Counted from the stretch's first letter, positions 6,887 through 15,437 are shown. The stretch: 39,053 bases of DNA from an uncultured Lachnospiraceae bacterium (GCA_910586725.1 CAJUJL010000027.1:1-39053), one strand, 5' to 3'. Notes: generated from the letters alone by a model not told the origin. Made by a program: numbers and translations.

Positions 6887-7921
6887 CTATCTAAGTTCCG
6901 CCAAATCATAAATCAGCTGCTCTGTCTTTTCCCATCCCAGGCACGGATCCGTAATCGACTTTCCGTAACAATGCCCGCTGACTGCCTGGGAACCGTCTTC
7001 CAGATAACTTTCAATCATCAGTCCCTTGACGATTTTTCGTATGTCGTCAGACACCCTGCAGCTATGCATAATGTCTTTGCTGATGCGGATCTGTTCCAGG
7101 AAATTTTTCCCGGAATTCGAATGGTTTGTATCAATCACCACCGCCGGATTCGCAATTTCTTTTTCTCCATATAATTCCAGAAGCTGTTTTAAATCTTCAT
7201 AGTGATAATTGGGAATGTTGCGCCCAAATTTATCGACATAGCCGCGTAGAATCGCATGCGTATAAGGATTTCCTCCTGTTTTCACTTCCCATCCCCGGTA
7301 GAGAAACGTATGGCTGCACTGCGATGCAATGATGGAATTCATCATCACAGCAAGATCCCCGCCCGTAGGATTTTTCATGCCAACCGGAATTCCAACGCCG
7401 CTGGCCGTCAGTCTGTGCTGCTGATCCTCCGCTGATCTGGCTCCTACCGCCACATAAGAGAGAAGATCCGAAAGATACCTGTGATTTTCCGGATAAAGCA
7501 TTTCGTCCGCGCATGTAAAGCCCGTCTCTTCCACAGCGCGCATGTGCATCTGGCGAATTGCGATAATGCCTTTTAGCATATCCGGCTTTTTTTCCGGATC
7601 CGGCTGGTGCAGCATCCCTTTATATCCGACCCCGATCGTCCTTGGCTTATTCGTATAGATTCTCGGAACTATGTATATTTTATCGGATACAGCGTCCTGT
7701 ACTTTCCGCAGCCTTTTAATATACTCAATGACCGCGTCTTCCTGATCGGCAGAGCACGGCCCGATCACAAGCAGCAATCTGTCGTCTTTTCCTTCAAAAA
7801 TATTACAAATCTCTTCATCACGCTTTGCCTTTATTTCTGCAATCCGCGCGCTCACGGGAAACTGCTGCTTTAGATCATCCGGCGTAGGCAGCTTCCGTAA
7901 AAATTCCATATTCATCTCCAT
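6887..7921 (-). CDS. 3-deoxy-7-phosphoheptulonate synthase (class I, AroG/F type)
   Basis: A 344-residue cytoplasmic enzyme that condenses phosphoenolpyruvate and erythrose-4-phosphate, the entry step of the shikimate pathway. Diagnostic motifs: the metal-ligand cysteine in LLLVIGPCSADQ (Cys56), IVPRIYTNKPRTIGVGYKG, GARSAEDQQHR, GMKNPTGGD and the metal-binding His in VIDTNHSNSGK. Length matches the class I-alpha (E. coli AroF/G/H-like) enzymes, which are usually feedback-inhibited by one aromatic amino acid; which one cannot be told here. The start follows GGAGGT (7927-7932). It stands alone between its own promoter and terminator. The leader contains a perfect 20-bp palindrome and an inverted repeat over the -10 region, so repression is likely. 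Confidence 0.96.
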   Translation of the reverse strand: MEMNMEFLRKLPTPDDLKQQFPVSARIAEIKAKRDEEICNIFEGKDDRLLLVIGPCSADQEDAVIEYIKRLRKVQDAVSDKIYIVPRIYTNKPRTIGVGYKGMLHQPDPEKKPDMLKGIIAIRQMHMRAVEETGFTCADEMLYPENHRYLSDLLSYVAVGARSAEDQQHRLTASGVGIPVGMKNPTGGDLAVMMNSIIASQCSHTFLYRGWEVKTGGNPYTHAILRGYVDKFGRNIPNYHYEDLKQLLELYGEKEIANPAVVIDTNHSNSGKNFLEQIRISKDIMHSCRVSDDIRKIVKGLMIESYLEDGSQAVSGHCYGKSITDPCLGWEKTEQLIYDLAELR

Positions 7922-7941
7922 AATAGACCTCCGTTATTTCC

Positions 7942-7961
7942 CACTGTGACGCGTCACAGTG
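7942..7961. promoter_or_regulatory. Perfect 20-bp palindrome in the DAHP synthase leader
   Basis: CACTGTGACG followed at once by CGTCACAGTG, with no spacer. It lies between the predicted transcription start (about 7971) and the ribosome binding site (7927-7932), so it could be an operator just downstream of the promoter. With no loop bases it is better suited to protein binding as DNA than to an RNA hairpin. I do not recognise it as a known TyrR or TrpR box. Confidence 0.65.
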
Positions 7962-7969
7962 TCAGTGTA

Positions 7970-8006
7970 TTGTATGTATGATACAACCTTGGAGCCGTCT
8001 TGTCAA
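7970..8006 (-). promoter_or_regulatory. DAHP synthase promoter with inverted repeat over the -10 box
   Basis: Minus-strand TTGACA (8006-8001) and TATCAT (7983-7978) with a 17-bp spacer. The -10 box is covered by a second inverted repeat, TTGTAT (7970-7975) and ATACAA (7981-7986) with five bases between, a likely repressor site separate from the palindrome at 7942. Confidence 0.7.
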
Positions 8007-8066
8007 CCTCCGGATTGGATATTTTCCGTCCTGCCATTTTTCCAAACCATGACCTTTCCGTGAAAA

Positions 8067-8105
8067 AAGGTGCAAAGACTGTTGATACAAATGTCTTTAC
8101 ACCTT
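8067..8105 (-). terminator. Terminator downstream of the glycosyltransferase remnant
   Basis: Thirteen-base arms AAGGTGCAAAGAC (8067-8079) and GTCTTTACACCTT (8093-8105) with one mismatch. The minus-strand copy ends in a T-run (CACCTTTTTTC), and the plus-strand copy is also T-rich. It separates the glycosyltransferase remnant from the DAHP synthase promoter. The rest of 7987-8159 holds no gene. Confidence 0.8.
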
Positions 8106-8159
8106 CTTTTCCTTTTGATTTGATGCAAAACGGAGAAGCCTTTTTCGGTATGCTCCGCT

Positions 8160-8438
8160 TTAATTATAAGTATTATACGCCCTTTTATAAAAATGCATAA
8201 TAAACCTTACGATCCATTCCGGCCAGAATTTTCGAAACATGATCCTGGTTTCCAAGGCATAAGACGCTTTTTTCCAGAATCTGCTTTTCGCCAGCCATTC
8301 AATATGTAAATTCGGGGTAGGCATCGTCATAATAATACTGCTTTGCACCGTTTGCCTTTTCAACGACCGAATACAGCTCTCTATATATTCCAACTCCTGA
8401 TATACACAAATGGCATATACATGACGGAAATCATTCAT
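8160..8438 (-). pseudogene. Family 2 glycosyltransferase with internal deletion
   Basis: A 92-residue frame whose two ends belong to one longer protein. The first 50 residues (YAICVYQELEYIESCIRSL, then QSSIIMTMPTPNLHIEWLAK) match the N-terminal Rossmann start of a clostridial GT2 glycosyltransferase. The last 30 (MFRKFWPEWIVRFIMHFYKR) match that family's conserved C-terminal end. Intact members have roughly 250-280 residues, so about 170 residues are missing, including the DXD nucleotide-sugar motif and the catalytic base. It therefore cannot transfer sugar. The reading frame across the join is open and an AAGGAAG ribosome binding site is still present, so a short product could be made. The family identification is from memory of conserved patterns. 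Confidence 0.68.
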
Positions 8439-8734
8439 AACGTTTGCTTCCTTTATTTTTTCAAACGCCTTTATTTTATAAAACCCCTATGCCGTCACCC
8501 ACTTAAACCAGGTATCCGTTTTTCTTTTTCCACTTTTCTTTTCCTTGAATCTCGTTGATCAATTTCACTTCTCTTTTTGAGATTACTCTGATTATAAATT
8601 ACATATACTATTTTAGGATCTGGCAATTTTATTCCTTATTTTTCGCATAATCAAATACTCTTTGATATTTTTTAAATTTTTACGCATTTTTGGTCTCTCA
8701 TACCATTCGTTCCCTATCGCCAAACGAAAAAATT

Positions 8735-8768
8735 CCCGAACATTCCGGTTGTATCCAGAATGTCCGGG
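8735..8768 (-). terminator. Terminator after the DUF262 gene
   Basis: Arms CCCGAACATTC (8735-8745) and GAATGTCCGGG (8758-8768), one mismatch. On the minus strand the second arm runs into AATTTTTT. It lies 23 bp past the DUF262 stop. The rest of the 8439-8791 gap is AT-rich and shows no gene. Confidence 0.85.
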
Positions 8769-8791
8769 GTAATTTTAATCATTTAAAACCG

Positions 8792-10411
8792 CTAACATCT
8801 GTCTGATGCACGTAGTATCAGCCGCTTTTTCAGCTCATCACGAAAATATTCCAGTCTTTTTTGAAAAAACAAATCATAATCGTCCGATAAAATTCCCCAG
8901 GACTGCGGTTCTCCAATCAAATGCGTCTTTAACGCCTGATTCAATTGCGGATTAGATTTTTGAAAATCTGTAATATACCGGGAAGGAGCTTTATCTCGGA
9001 TAGAGCGTTTATTTAAAAAATCATCCACTATCGTAATATTTGCAATATGATTCACATAAAAATTATCTTCTCCTTTTTTCAGGAGATATGCCCTGGGAAA
9101 AAAATGATGATAATTCTTACTGTTGGCCTGTTTTAACCAGCTGTTATTGATCGTAACCAGTGCATTATCCGCAAAAGACTGCGGCTGCTGATAAGCCAGC
9201 AGACACAAAAACCCTTTGATATACGCCGCACCTGCATTAAACCATCCATGATCGCTTATGTAATCTGCCGTAATATTCACCGGCTCATGTTCTTCATATC
9301 CCGGTTGAATATCCTTCAATATCTTATCGATATTTTTTATATCCTGGCCGATTTTTGCCTCAAGCGAATTGGAAAAACGAGAAGTCAGCGCAACTCTCCA
9401 GAAATAATCCTGTAAGAAATACTTCTGGTCTCCAAGCGGCTTGTCTTTGTGATGATAAAAATAATACGTAAACGGTACGAACAGCCCGTCATAAGGAAGC
9501 AATTGCGACACCGGAATCCTGAAAAATCCTCTGAAATAATCCACCGCCTGTTCAAACGCACCGATCACATCATCCCAAATGTCAATAAATCCGGCCTTAT
9601 CCAATTTTAAGATATGCTTCTTTGAACATTCTTTAACCATACATACGGAAACGGCCTGCAGTACGGTAGAAGCCGACACCGTTTCATAATTAACGCCCTC
9701 AAGCCTCGCAATAAATTCTTCATATTTTTCGGATAAATCAAATTTACGGACCGCATCGTATGTTTTCGCCACCATAATTTCAAAGACAGAAAGAGGCTTA
9801 CCTCCCACATTAATTCTCGTAAAAATCTCCGTAGCAACGTCTATCGGCGCGTTTGCTATCAGGATATCCGAAAACAGATACGTCTTAAAAGCATTGGAAT
9901 ACTCGTCCAGTTTGGTAAGGTAATTGGGGTATTTTGACGCAAGCGCATATCCTCCCGTCAGCAAATCCGTAAATTTGATCACCTCATCCGGATTCCTTCC
10001 GACAATATTCGTAATCACAACCGGCTCATCCAAAGGCGCTTCAAAATCCACATATATTTCTCCATAATCGACGTCTTTTCCATTGTCATCCTGAATTTTT
10101 GCGCCTTTTAATGAAACGTATAAACTCGTCATACGCTGCTGTCCATCCAGCACATACTGCACAAAATGTCCTGCCGGCGTATCCGGTAAATCTATACCGC
10201 CAATATTCCGGATAGAACGAAGTCTTTCGTCCGTCTGCCATAAAATAAACGTACCAATGGGATACCCTTTTAAAATACTGTCCAGAAGTTTAGCCGTCTG
10301 ATCTATCGACCAGACGAATTTTCTCTGAAATTGAGGTATTTTGATAATTCCCTGCTCAATATTCGCAATTAACGTACTGTATTGAAGCGTTCCTGGCGTT
10401 GATTGCAGCAT
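8792..10411 (-). CDS. DUF262 (GmrS-like) protein with C-terminal HNH-type domain
   Basis: A 539-residue protein. Residues about 10-230 are the DUF262 fold related to ParB and to the GmrS half of GmrSD: IPQFQRKFVW (25-34), the GYPIGTFILW segment (49-58) and the hallmark DGQQRMTSL (89-97) expected to bind or hydrolyse nucleotide. The C-terminal part has HHFFPRAYL (from 435) and a following NHIANITIV and FLNKRSIRDK, like the HNH/DUF1524 nuclease half. In GmrSD-type systems such proteins cut modified phage DNA as type IV restriction enzymes. There is no adjacent methyltransferase or second subunit, consistent with a stand-alone modification-dependent nuclease; the target is unknown. AGGAGG precedes the ATG, and the gene follows the CoA-disulfide reductase gene by 19 bp, an odd partner. 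Confidence 0.85.
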   Translation of the reverse strand: MLQSTPGTLQYSTLIANIEQGIIKIPQFQRKFVWSIDQTAKLLDSILKGYPIGTFILWQTDERLRSIRNIGGIDLPDTPAGHFVQYVLDGQQRMTSLYVSLKGAKIQDDNGKDVDYGEIYVDFEAPLDEPVVITNIVGRNPDEVIKFTDLLTGGYALASKYPNYLTKLDEYSNAFKTYLFSDILIANAPIDVATEIFTRINVGGKPLSVFEIMVAKTYDAVRKFDLSEKYEEFIARLEGVNYETVSASTVLQAVSVCMVKECSKKHILKLDKAGFIDIWDDVIGAFEQAVDYFRGFFRIPVSQLLPYDGLFVPFTYYFYHHKDKPLGDQKYFLQDYFWRVALTSRFSNSLEAKIGQDIKNIDKILKDIQPGYEEHEPVNITADYISDHGWFNAGAAYIKGFLCLLAYQQPQSFADNALVTINNSWLKQANSKNYHHFFPRAYLLKKGEDNFYVNHIANITIVDDFLNKRSIRDKAPSRYITDFQKSNPQLNQALKTHLIGEPQSWGILSDDYDLFFQKRLEYFRDELKKRLILRASDRC

Positions 10412-10430
10412 TTTGTTTCCTCCTCATAAT

Positions 10431-12056
10431 TTACAATACTTCCACGCGATTAAATGTAATCCCGCCTTCCAACACCTTTACATTCGTATAGCCATAATAT
10501 TTCAGACGGTTCGAAAGCAGATAAGCTCTCTTTCCTTTATTGCACACCAGAAGAATCTTCTCGTCTTTGCCCAGGCCGTCCACAGGCCCGTTTACTTCCG
10601 TCAGTTCCACATACGGCGCGCCCGGAATAGACGGAACCATACAAGCGTCTACAATTTTATATTCTTTGGCCGCGCCTGACGCAAATTCCGCCGGCGTAAA
10701 CGTCTCAAATTTTCCGCTGATTTTATTCATCAGAATATTTAACGCATGCGCAAACGGATGAATCGCCGTAGAAAACGGCGGCGCGTATGCCAGATCCAGA
10801 TCGGCAAGGTCTTGCAGCGTGCCTTTTAACATAATTCCGGTTACGGCAATGTCTACGATTTTATCTACCGCTCCCGGTCCAAATGTCTGCACGCCCAAAA
10901 GCCTGCGCGACGTCCTGTCCGCAATCATCTTTATGAGAAAGGATGCTGCGCCCGGATAATAATGCGCCTTGTCATCTACAACCGCAATTACGCTGACCGG
11001 ATCAAATCCCTCCGCCGACGCCTGCGCCTCTGTCAGTCCCGTTCTCCCTGCATTCAGTTTTGGCAGCTTGCAAACGGCCGTTCCCAGCACGCCGCGGTAA
11101 GTAAAGTCTGCGCCGTTGATATTTTGGGCAATCAAACGTCCGCTGATATTTGCCGTAGAACCCATCGGCGACCACACCGGCTTTTTCGTCAGGGCGTGAC
11201 GCACCATCGCACAGTCTCCCGCCGCATAAATGTCAGGAAGATTCGTCTCTCCTTTTGCGTTCGTCAGAATCGTCCCCTTGAACATTTCAAGGCCGATACC
11301 CTCTAAAAACGACGTATTCGGCCGGATTCCCGCGCTAAGCACAACCATGTCGGCTCTGTACTCACTCTGATCCGTCAAAACATTCTCTACTCTGCCATCG
11401 CCTTCTATCCCCGTAACGGCAACGCCCGTAACGACGGAAATGCCGCTTTCCAAAAGCTTTCTCTGTGCATATTCCGCCATCTCCGGATCAAATCCGGGAA
11501 AAGCGTAAGGAGCCATATCCAATACGACAGGCAAAACTCCCATACGCTTTAAGTTTTCTGCAATTTCAAGACCGATATAACCTGCGCCAACGACAACCGC
11601 ATTTTTGATCTTGCCTGTGTCTACGGCTTCGCGGATTTTTATCGCGTCTTCCGGCGTCCTGACAAAAAAGACATTATCCAGATCGCAGCCGTCAATCGGC
11701 GGCCGAACCGGACTTGCCCCAACGGAAATCACCAGCTTGTCATACGTAAATTCTGTTTCTTCTCCCGTTTTCACATGGACAGCCGTCACTTTTTTATTTT
11801 CCGGATCCACTTTGACCGCTTCCGTCTCTGTCCTTACGTGTACTCCGGTCAGTTTTTCATACTTCTGCGGCGTATTTACAATTAGCTGCTCCTTTTCCTC
11901 AATGACATGTCCCACATAATAAGGAAGTCCGCAGCCCGCATAAGAAATATGCGCTCCTTTGTTTAACACAGTGACCTCGCATCCCCGATTTTCCCGCATC
12001 AGCTTTGCCGCAATTTTCGTTCCGGCGGCAACGCCGCCAAGCGCCAATACTTTCAT
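10431..12056 (-). CDS. CoA-disulfide/persulfide reductase with rhodanese domain
   Basis: A 541-residue flavoprotein of the CoADR-rhodanese fusion type. Residues 1 to about 330 contain FAD- and NAD(P)H-binding motifs (LALGGVAAGTKIAAKL, VVVGAGYIGLEIAENL, and ADMVVLSAGIRPN) and the active-site cysteine in SYAGCGLPYY (Cys42). Residues about 335-445 are the dimerisation domain. Residues about 455-541 form a rhodanese-like domain with its cysteine in LLVCNKGKRAYL (about Cys505). Characterised relatives reduce CoA-disulfide, CoA-persulfide or polysulfide with NAD(P)H. A role in redox balance or sulfur handling is inferred. A GGAGG site precedes the ATG, and hemL ends 21 bp upstream, so it is probably cotranscribed with hemL and the sirohaem dehydrogenase. 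Confidence 0.9.
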   Translation of the reverse strand: MKVLALGGVAAGTKIAAKLMRENRGCEVTVLNKGAHISYAGCGLPYYVGHVIEEKEQLIVNTPQKYEKLTGVHVRTETEAVKVDPENKKVTAVHVKTGEETEFTYDKLVISVGASPVRPPIDGCDLDNVFFVRTPEDAIKIREAVDTGKIKNAVVVGAGYIGLEIAENLKRMGVLPVVLDMAPYAFPGFDPEMAEYAQRKLLESGISVVTGVAVTGIEGDGRVENVLTDQSEYRADMVVLSAGIRPNTSFLEGIGLEMFKGTILTNAKGETNLPDIYAAGDCAMVRHALTKKPVWSPMGSTANISGRLIAQNINGADFTYRGVLGTAVCKLPKLNAGRTGLTEAQASAEGFDPVSVIAVVDDKAHYYPGAASFLIKMIADRTSRRLLGVQTFGPGAVDKIVDIAVTGIMLKGTLQDLADLDLAYAPPFSTAIHPFAHALNILMNKISGKFETFTPAEFASGAAKEYKIVDACMVPSIPGAPYVELTEVNGPVDGLGKDEKILLVCNKGKRAYLLSNRLKYYGYTNVKVLEGGITFNRVEVL

Positions 12057-12077
12057 TCTACGCCTCCTTTTTCTATT

Positions 12078-13388
12078 TCAAAATGATCCATTTTTCCATT
12101 CATCCATCCAGCGGCAGCGCCCGGAAAAGTAATCCGAAATTATGCCGCAGGTATAGGCAATGTCCTGCTCTGTATGCGCGTCCGATAAAAACATGGCTTC
12201 AAACTGCGACGGCGCCACATAGACGCCATGGTCGAGAAGATAGCCAAAATAATCTGCGTACGCAGCCGTATCCGAAGACGACACGCTCTTGTAATCGGAC
12301 ACGCGCCGGGGTGTAAAAAAGACAGACAAAAGAGATTCGATGCGATTGACGCACACAAAGCCCTTCGAAGCTTCCCGAATGGTCTGTTCTATCCGTTCCG
12401 CTTTTTTGGAAAGTCTCTGATAAATGCCCGGATCTCCTTTTAAAATACGAAGCGTTGCAATCCCGGCCGTTGTGGCAATCGGATTTCCGGACAAAGTTCC
12501 CGCCTGATATACGGCTCCCACGGGAGATACCAGATCCATAATTTCCTTTCTTCCCCCATATGCGCCGATGGGCATGCCCCCGCCGACGATTTTTCCAAGC
12601 GTCGTCAAATCCGGCGTCACATGGTAATATTCCTGCGCGCCGCCAGGCGATAAACGAAATCCCGTAATCACTTCGTCAAAAATCAAAAGCGCGCCGTACG
12701 CTCGCGTAATCTTGCGGAGAAATTCTAAAAATCCGGGCTTTGGAAGCGTCACGCCCATATTTGCCGCAACAGGCTCTACAATGACTGCCGCAATCTGATC
12801 CGGATGCAGTCGAAACATCTCTTCCACGGAAGAATCGTCGTTATACGATGCAACCAGCGTATTTTTTACAACATCCGCCGGTACGCCCGCGCTGTCCGGC
12901 ACACACGTCGTCAGCGCGCCGGATCCGGCCTGTACCAGCAGACAGTCCGAATGCCCGTGATAGCATCCCTGAAATTTGATAATCTTATCTCTCTTTGTAA
13001 AACCGCGCGCCACACGAATCGCGCTCATAACGGCTTCCGTTCCCGATCCGACCAGCCGGCTGACTTCCATGGACGGAATCATTTCCGCAATCAGTTCGGC
13101 CAAAACGACTTCGTTTTCCGTCGGCGCGCCAAACGTCAGCCCTTTTTCACATGCATCCTTTACCTGTCTGATCACGTCCGGATGGGCGTGCCCTAAGATT
13201 CCCGGCCCCCAGGAACAGACGTAGTCAATCATCTCATTGCCGTCCACATCCACAATTCTGTCTCCATGCGCGGACGCAATAAAACGCGGCGTCCTGCCCA
13301 CCGCCAAAAACGCGCGGACCGGACTGTTTACGCCGCCCGGAATATGGCGGTTCGCCGCCTGAAACAATGCTTTTGATTTTGTATCCAT
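12078..13388 (-). CDS. hemL: Glutamate-1-semialdehyde 2,1-aminomutase
   Basis: A 436-residue PLP enzyme that converts glutamate-1-semialdehyde, the HemA product, to 5-aminolevulinate. Motifs: HIPGGVNSPVRAF near the start, NEVVLAELIAEMIP, GSGTEAVMSAIRVARG (cofactor phosphate region), FDEVITGFR and the PLP lysine in TLGKIVGGGMPIGAYGG (Lys266). The ATG at 13388 is preferred over a TTG four codons earlier because the GGGAG ribosome binding site overlaps that TTG. It starts 12 bp after the sirohaem dehydrogenase stop, so the two are cotranscribed. It is separated from hemA by about 8 kb of unrelated genes. Confidence 0.96.
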   Translation of the reverse strand: MDTKSKALFQAANRHIPGGVNSPVRAFLAVGRTPRFIASAHGDRIVDVDGNEMIDYVCSWGPGILGHAHPDVIRQVKDACEKGLTFGAPTENEVVLAELIAEMIPSMEVSRLVGSGTEAVMSAIRVARGFTKRDKIIKFQGCYHGHSDCLLVQAGSGALTTCVPDSAGVPADVVKNTLVASYNDDSSVEEMFRLHPDQIAAVIVEPVAANMGVTLPKPGFLEFLRKITRAYGALLIFDEVITGFRLSPGGAQEYYHVTPDLTTLGKIVGGGMPIGAYGGRKEIMDLVSPVGAVYQAGTLSGNPIATTAGIATLRILKGDPGIYQRLSKKAERIEQTIREASKGFVCVNRIESLLSVFFTPRRVSDYKSVSSSDTAAYADYFGYLLDHGVYVAPSQFEAMFLSDAHTEQDIAYTCGIISDYFSGRCRWMDEWKNGSF

Positions 13389-13400
13389 GATCGCTCCCAA

Positions 13401-14018
13401 TTAGAATAAACTGCTGTATTTACAAATGATACGGGCAATCTCTTCTTCCGAGATCCCTCCCTGCGCAAGTCCAAGATGAAAAAGCTCCCGGTAAATCTGC
13501 TTCCGCTCGCTCTCCGTTTTGGTACATTGGCGCATCCGATCCCGAAGACTTCCCAGACAGGCCGCAAGCTCGCCCACCAGAGGCGTCAGAACGGAACGCG
13601 TCTGTTCTTTCAGATACTGCGCCGTTACAGGACTTGTTCCCCCGCTTGAAAAAGCGGCGACGACTTCCCCCTCCTTTAAATAAGCGGGAAAAATAAAGGT
13701 GCAGTCTTTCGTCTGATCGACTGCATTGACCGGAATGTCTGCCTTTTGACAGGCAGCGCTGACTCTGTGGTTTAACTGCGCGTCGTCGGTCGCCGCCACC
13801 ACCAGATCCTGCCGCAAAACGTCGCCGTCTTCAAAAGCTTTTCGTCTGCATCTAACGCCCCAAACGTCCGCAATCTCCGGCAATATTTCCGGCGCTTCCA
13901 CAAGAATTTCCGCGCCAAAATCGGAAAGCGCCTCCGCTTTCCGAAGCGCAATCCTGCCGCCTCCCACAATCAGGCACTTTTTCTCTTTTAATTCCACAAA
14001 CATCGGAAAATACGACAT
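13401..14018 (-). CDS. Precorrin-2 dehydrogenase / sirohydrochlorin ferrochelatase family
   Basis: A 205-residue protein of the SirC/Met8/CysG-N family. The NAD-binding start is MSYFPMFVELKEKKCLIVGGGRIALRKAEAL. The likely catalytic Asp lies in NAVDQTKDCTFIFPA, followed by the conserved GGTSPVTAQYLKEQ and a helical C-terminal domain. It oxidises precorrin-2, the product of the CobA domain at 456-2858, to sirohydrochlorin; Met8 and CysG-N also insert iron to give sirohaem, while SirC does not, and the sequence alone does not settle which applies. It sits immediately before hemL and 10 bp after a small unknown gene. Confidence 0.93.
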   Translation of the reverse strand: MSYFPMFVELKEKKCLIVGGGRIALRKAEALSDFGAEILVEAPEILPEIADVWGVRCRRKAFEDGDVLRQDLVVAATDDAQLNHRVSAACQKADIPVNAVDQTKDCTFIFPAYLKEGEVVAAFSSGGTSPVTAQYLKEQTRSVLTPLVGELAACLGSLRDRMRQCTKTESERKQIYRELFHLGLAQGGISEEEIARIICKYSSLF

Positions 14019-14028
14019 CCTACGCTCC

Positions 14029-14265
14029 TCAATCTAGCTGCGAAAAATTCTTTATCTCGCGAAACAGCTCCATATCCTCCTGCGTCAACCTGATATTCGA
14101 AGCAATCGAATCTCCGTTTGGCTTGGTAATTTTTACTTCAATTACGGTTCCCTCGCCAATGGAAGCCCCCATAGCAGCCTGGAGAAATTTGGGAAACTTG
14201 GGATGATTGGCCGTAAATTTATCCCAAAGCATTTTCATCTGAAAAAATTTTGCCGGATTTAACAT
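14029..14265 (-). CDS. Small conserved-looking unknown protein
   Basis: A 78-residue soluble protein I cannot assign. The N-terminal half (FFQMKMLWDKFTANHPKFPK) is an amphipathic helix rich in Phe and Lys; the second half (GEGTVIEVKITKPNGDSIAS) looks like a pair of beta-strands followed by a final helix (TQEDMELFREIKNF). It has no signal peptide. It lies 14 bp after the Ig-like secreted protein and 10 bp before the sirohaem dehydrogenase, with a GGAAGAG ribosome binding site, so it is probably expressed with the hemL unit. Confidence 0.75.
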   Translation of the reverse strand: MLNPAKFFQMKMLWDKFTANHPKFPKFLQAAMGASIGEGTVIEVKITKPNGDSIASNIRLTQEDMELFREIKNFSQLD

Positions 14266-14279
14266 CTTGCTCTTCCTTT

Positions 14280-15341
14280 CTATTTTACCGTCACTTTTGT
14301 TCCGTTTGCCCAGTTCATCTTAGAACCCAGCCAGTATACATGTCCCTTGATCAATTCTATGCTCTTATATCCTCCGTAAACATAATTCATCGGTTCCACC
14401 TCCAGCCGTCTGCTTCCTTTTTTGAGCAGAATCCTGCCTGTGTAGTGCTTCTGTGCCGTTTCATCGTAAATAGACAGCATAATGTTTGCCTTCGTCTTAC
14501 CCATGGAACTGCCGTTTTCTTTTGGAAAAGCAAGCTGTGCGGCCAGAATCTGTTCCGCGCTGAGTTTCCCTGCAAGCGTAACCGTAAATTTAGTTTTCTT
14601 CTTATTTACAGATACCGATGAAATCCGCATCGTTTTCCTGGAATCTGTCGAAACCGGATTATTGGCGAGCATAAACTCCCTAAGCAGCGCTTCCGCAGTC
14701 AGATAACGCCCCGCTTCCGGAACCGCAAGCTTCTCACTGCGCGAATCGTCCACCGTATCCAGCGCGGGACGTTCATTCTGATACAAAAATCCGTCGTACG
14801 CCAGCAAATGAGCAGAATTCATTCCATATGAGATCAGATATTCATCTCTTTTCTTTTTTAAATTACTGCCTTTCGCCGCAGTGAGCTTCTTTGGCATTCC
14901 CTTTGCCAGTTTCTTCGCCGCCGCCTTTAACTCTTTGACGGCTTCGCTCTGGACAAACGTGCCTTTCTTTTCAACGGTAAGATGACAAACCAGCGTTTTT
15001 CCCTGACAGGAAACCGTTATATCCGCCGTTCCTGTTTTTTTCGCTTTCAGATACCCCTTCCCATTGATGGATGCGATTTTGCTGTTCTGTGATGTGTACG
15101 ATGCGCCCATTAAAGACGCCGTTGTTGTTGTGCCATTGGAGAGAATCCTGACAAAATCTCCAATGTAAAACTTCGCGCCCGCCTCCACAGAAATATTCGT
15201 CTCCATTTCGCCATTGTACCATCGAACGGAAGCTGCCGCCCCCGTCGGTACAGGAAATATCAAAACCGCTGACACAAACAACAGCATTGCCAGAAAAAAA
15301 GCCGCTCCTTTAGGTTTATTGTTTTTAAAGAAATTTCTCAT
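14280..15341 (-). CDS. Secreted Ig-like (BIG2-type) domain protein
   Basis: A 353-residue exported protein. The ATG at 15341 is chosen because an upstream in-frame GTG lies within the AGAGGTG ribosome binding site. The signal peptide is the stretch GAAFFLAMLLFVSAVLIFPV with a likely cut after TGAAA. Residues about 40-125 show a BIG2-like Ig fold: SQNSKIASINGKGYLKAKKT followed by GTADITVSCQGKTLVCHL. The rest has a lysine-rich helical region (about 130-170) and a C-terminal beta-rich domain ending NWANGTKVTVK. It may be a surface or cell-wall protein; the ligand is unknown. It is the first gene of the presumed unit leading into the sirohaem dehydrogenase and hemL. Confidence 0.8.
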   Translation of the reverse strand: MRNFFKNNKPKGAAFFLAMLLFVSAVLIFPVPTGAAASVRWYNGEMETNISVEAGAKFYIGDFVRILSNGTTTTASLMGASYTSQNSKIASINGKGYLKAKKTGTADITVSCQGKTLVCHLTVEKKGTFVQSEAVKELKAAAKKLAKGMPKKLTAAKGSNLKKKRDEYLISYGMNSAHLLAYDGFLYQNERPALDTVDDSRSEKLAVPEAGRYLTAEALLREFMLANNPVSTDSRKTMRISSVSVNKKKTKFTVTLAGKLSAEQILAAQLAFPKENGSSMGKTKANIMLSIYDETAQKHYTGRILLKKGSRRLEVEPMNYVYGGYKSIELIKGHVYWLGSKMNWANGTKVTVK

Positions 15342-15413
15342 CTGACGCACCTCTTTGTTTTGCTTTTATTTCTTATTATACTACGGAACATAATTTCTGA
15401 AAATACCTAAAAT

Positions 15414-15437
15414 AAGGGCTTCCTCTAAAAAAGCCCC
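15414..15437 (-). terminator. Possible second terminator between cysN and the Ig-like gene
   Basis: GGGCTT (15416-15421) and AAGCCC (15431-15436) form a six-pair stem. On the minus strand it is followed by TTATTTTA. It could back up the hairpin at 15600 or lie in the 5' leader of the Ig-like gene. Confidence 0.4.
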
